From assembly GCA_900770895.1 (NCBI GenBank), contig CAAGMF010000186.1, positions 1 to 24,614 of the forward strand: a stretch of 24,614 bases of DNA. Direction: 5' to 3'. Shown here one piece after another: positions 23,776 to 24,614 of this stretch (the stretch's first letter is position 1; every line of letters starts with the position of its first letter). Both the position numbers and the translations under genes were made by a program. The notes under the pieces were generated by a model that made no database searches, was not told the origin of the DNA, and saw only the letters and a program-made list of their open reading frames with translations. This stretch comes from an uncultured Mitsuokella sp. GTDB lineage: Bacteria > Bacillota > Negativicutes > Selenomonadales > Selenomonadaceae.

Positions 23776-24614
23776 TCAACGTCCCACCGTGCCGGTGCTG
23801 TTGATGAGCTTGTCGAGCATCTCAACCATCGTTGTGAGGCAACGCGAGCAGGCACTGTAGCCCTGCTGGAACCGTATCATGTTCGTGAGCTCCTCATTCC
23901 AGTCGACGCCAGAGGTCGAGGACCGCCACGCCGTGATCTGCGTGATGAGGTCATCCTGTGCGTCCTGCTTGTCGTCGACCGTCTCTGAGTCAGCGCCGAG
24001 GTGACTCATCATCGAGTTGTAGTAGGACTGCAGCGATATCTTGTCTATCGTGCGCTCGGTATTCGCGAGCGTGGCCGTCGTGCTGGCCGACGTGTTGGTC
24101 TGGTTCGTCGAATCATAGGTATAGAGCGTATAGGCAGCTGTCGTGCCACCGTTTGCGAGCTTTGCATAGGCCGCATCGGTCAGCGTATCGCACATAGCCT
24201 CAGTAGAGACGGTGCCATCAGTCTGCTTGCTGTTCACCAGTATCATCGCCGTATGCGCCACGTTGTTACGGTCCATATTCAGCAATGTCTCGAGGTTCGT
24301 GGCATTCGTTCCATCGCCGGTACCATTCACCGTGACCGAATAGGTACTGAGCTGGGCTCCGGTCGAGCTCGTGTTCTGCGTGACTGACAGCGTGCGCGCC
24401 GCGATGAGGTTCTCGCCGCCCGCCGCCGTTATCTTCTTGTTTATGCCGAGGGCATTTATGATATTTATACCATCGAGCTCCTCGGGATCATCGGTCGACA
24501 TCGTGCCGTTGATGCTCACGACCGGCGTACGCGTGACCGTACCATCCGAAGCCTTCTCCTCCGTATAGCCCAGCGAGCGCGTCACTGAGCCATCCACATA
24601 GACATAGGCGTCAA
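23776..24614 (-). CDS. flgK: Flagellar hook-associated protein FlgK (HAP1), C-terminal part
   Basis: Only the C-terminal portion (about 279 residues) lies in the window; the frame stays open to the right edge, so the true start is outside. The end of the protein is diagnostic: a long helix reaching SLQSYYNSMMSHLGADSETV, then the ITAWRSSTSGVDWNEELTNM and IRFQQGYSACSRCLTTMVEM segments that make the FlgK/flagellar-rod C-terminal coil. FlgK usually reads SGVNLDEE at this point; here it is SGVDWNEE, a mild variant. The upstream part is a Thr/Asp-rich surface region. The gene is 33 bases before flgL. Confidence 0.93.
   Translation of the reverse strand, partial: DAYVYVDGSVTRSLGYTEEKASDGTVTRTPVVSINGTMSTDDPEELDGINIINALGINKKITAAGGENLIAARTLSVTQNTSSTGAQLSTYSVTVNGTGDGTNATNLETLLNMDRNNVAHTAMILVNSKQTDGTVSTEAMCDTLTDAAYAKLANGGTTAAYTLYTYDSTNQTNTSASTTATLANTERTIDKISLQSYYNSMMSHLGADSETVDDKQDAQDDLITQITAWRSSTSGVDWNEELTNMIRFQQGYSACSRCLTTMVEMLDKLINSTGTVGR

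Noticed and set aside
22594..23988. 464-codon plus-strand open frame spanning the flgL-flgK junction
   Set aside because: It crosses two genuine genes on the opposite strand and shows the same shadow composition; no credible ribosome-binding site or domain.
1..24614. CRISPR arrays, tRNA or rRNA genes, insertion sequences, prophage genes
   Set aside because: No direct-repeat array, cloverleaf sequence, transposase or phage gene was seen; gaps between genes are short and accounted for.

Overview
The window is a dense stretch of bacterial chromosome, rich in G+C (not counted), with nearly every gene on the minus strand. The gene set (FliW-CsrA flagellar control, FlaG-FliD-FliS order, LytR-CpsA-Psr protein, RecD2 and ABC-F proteins, plus a Wzz-type chain-length regulator) fits a motile, diderm member of the Bacillota. 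The best guess is the Negativicutes, probably Selenomonas or a relative. This is inferred from gene content and recalled protein similarity; there is no rRNA in the window to settle it.

Layout, reading the minus strand from high to low coordinates. (1) 24614-17903: the distal flagellar operon flgK (cut by the window edge), flgL, a DUF6470 gene, fliW, csrA, flaG, fliD, fliS and a small FliT-like gene, closed by a strong hairpin terminator at about 17833-17873. It encodes the hook-filament junction, the filament cap, the flagellin chaperone and the FliW/CsrA post-transcriptional switch. The flagellin gene often found between csrA and flaG is absent. (2) 17816-16635, plus strand: one HD-GYP cyclic-di-GMP phosphodiesterase gene, converging on the flagellar operon and probably acting on the motility/sessility decision. 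(3) 16422-10842: an LCP cell-wall ligase, an ABC-F ATPase and the RecD2 helicase, in one compact operon with a good promoter in front. (4) 10845-9031, plus strand: a membrane-anchored DUF4127 protein of unknown function, whose stop codon overlaps that of recD2. (5) 8928-5695: rsmD, coaD, a coiled-coil protein and an orphan wzz, ending in a 14-bp hairpin. (6) 5515-4811: a monocistronic gene for a probable motility-associated protein, with its own consensus promoter and a hairpin on each side. (7) 4681-57: a cytoplasmic hybrid histidine kinase translationally coupled to priA.

The flagellar genes, the HD-GYP enzyme and perhaps the 234-residue protein and the hybrid kinase make this a motility-linked region interleaved with housekeeping DNA-repair, translation and envelope genes. 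I saw no mobile element, tRNA, rRNA, CRISPR array or phage gene. No non-coding gap exceeds about 215 bases. The most interesting sequence-level signals are possible CsrA-binding leaders in front of the DUF6470 and flaG genes, the solitary DUF4127 gene between back-to-back promoters and overlapping stops, and the kinase-priA coupling.
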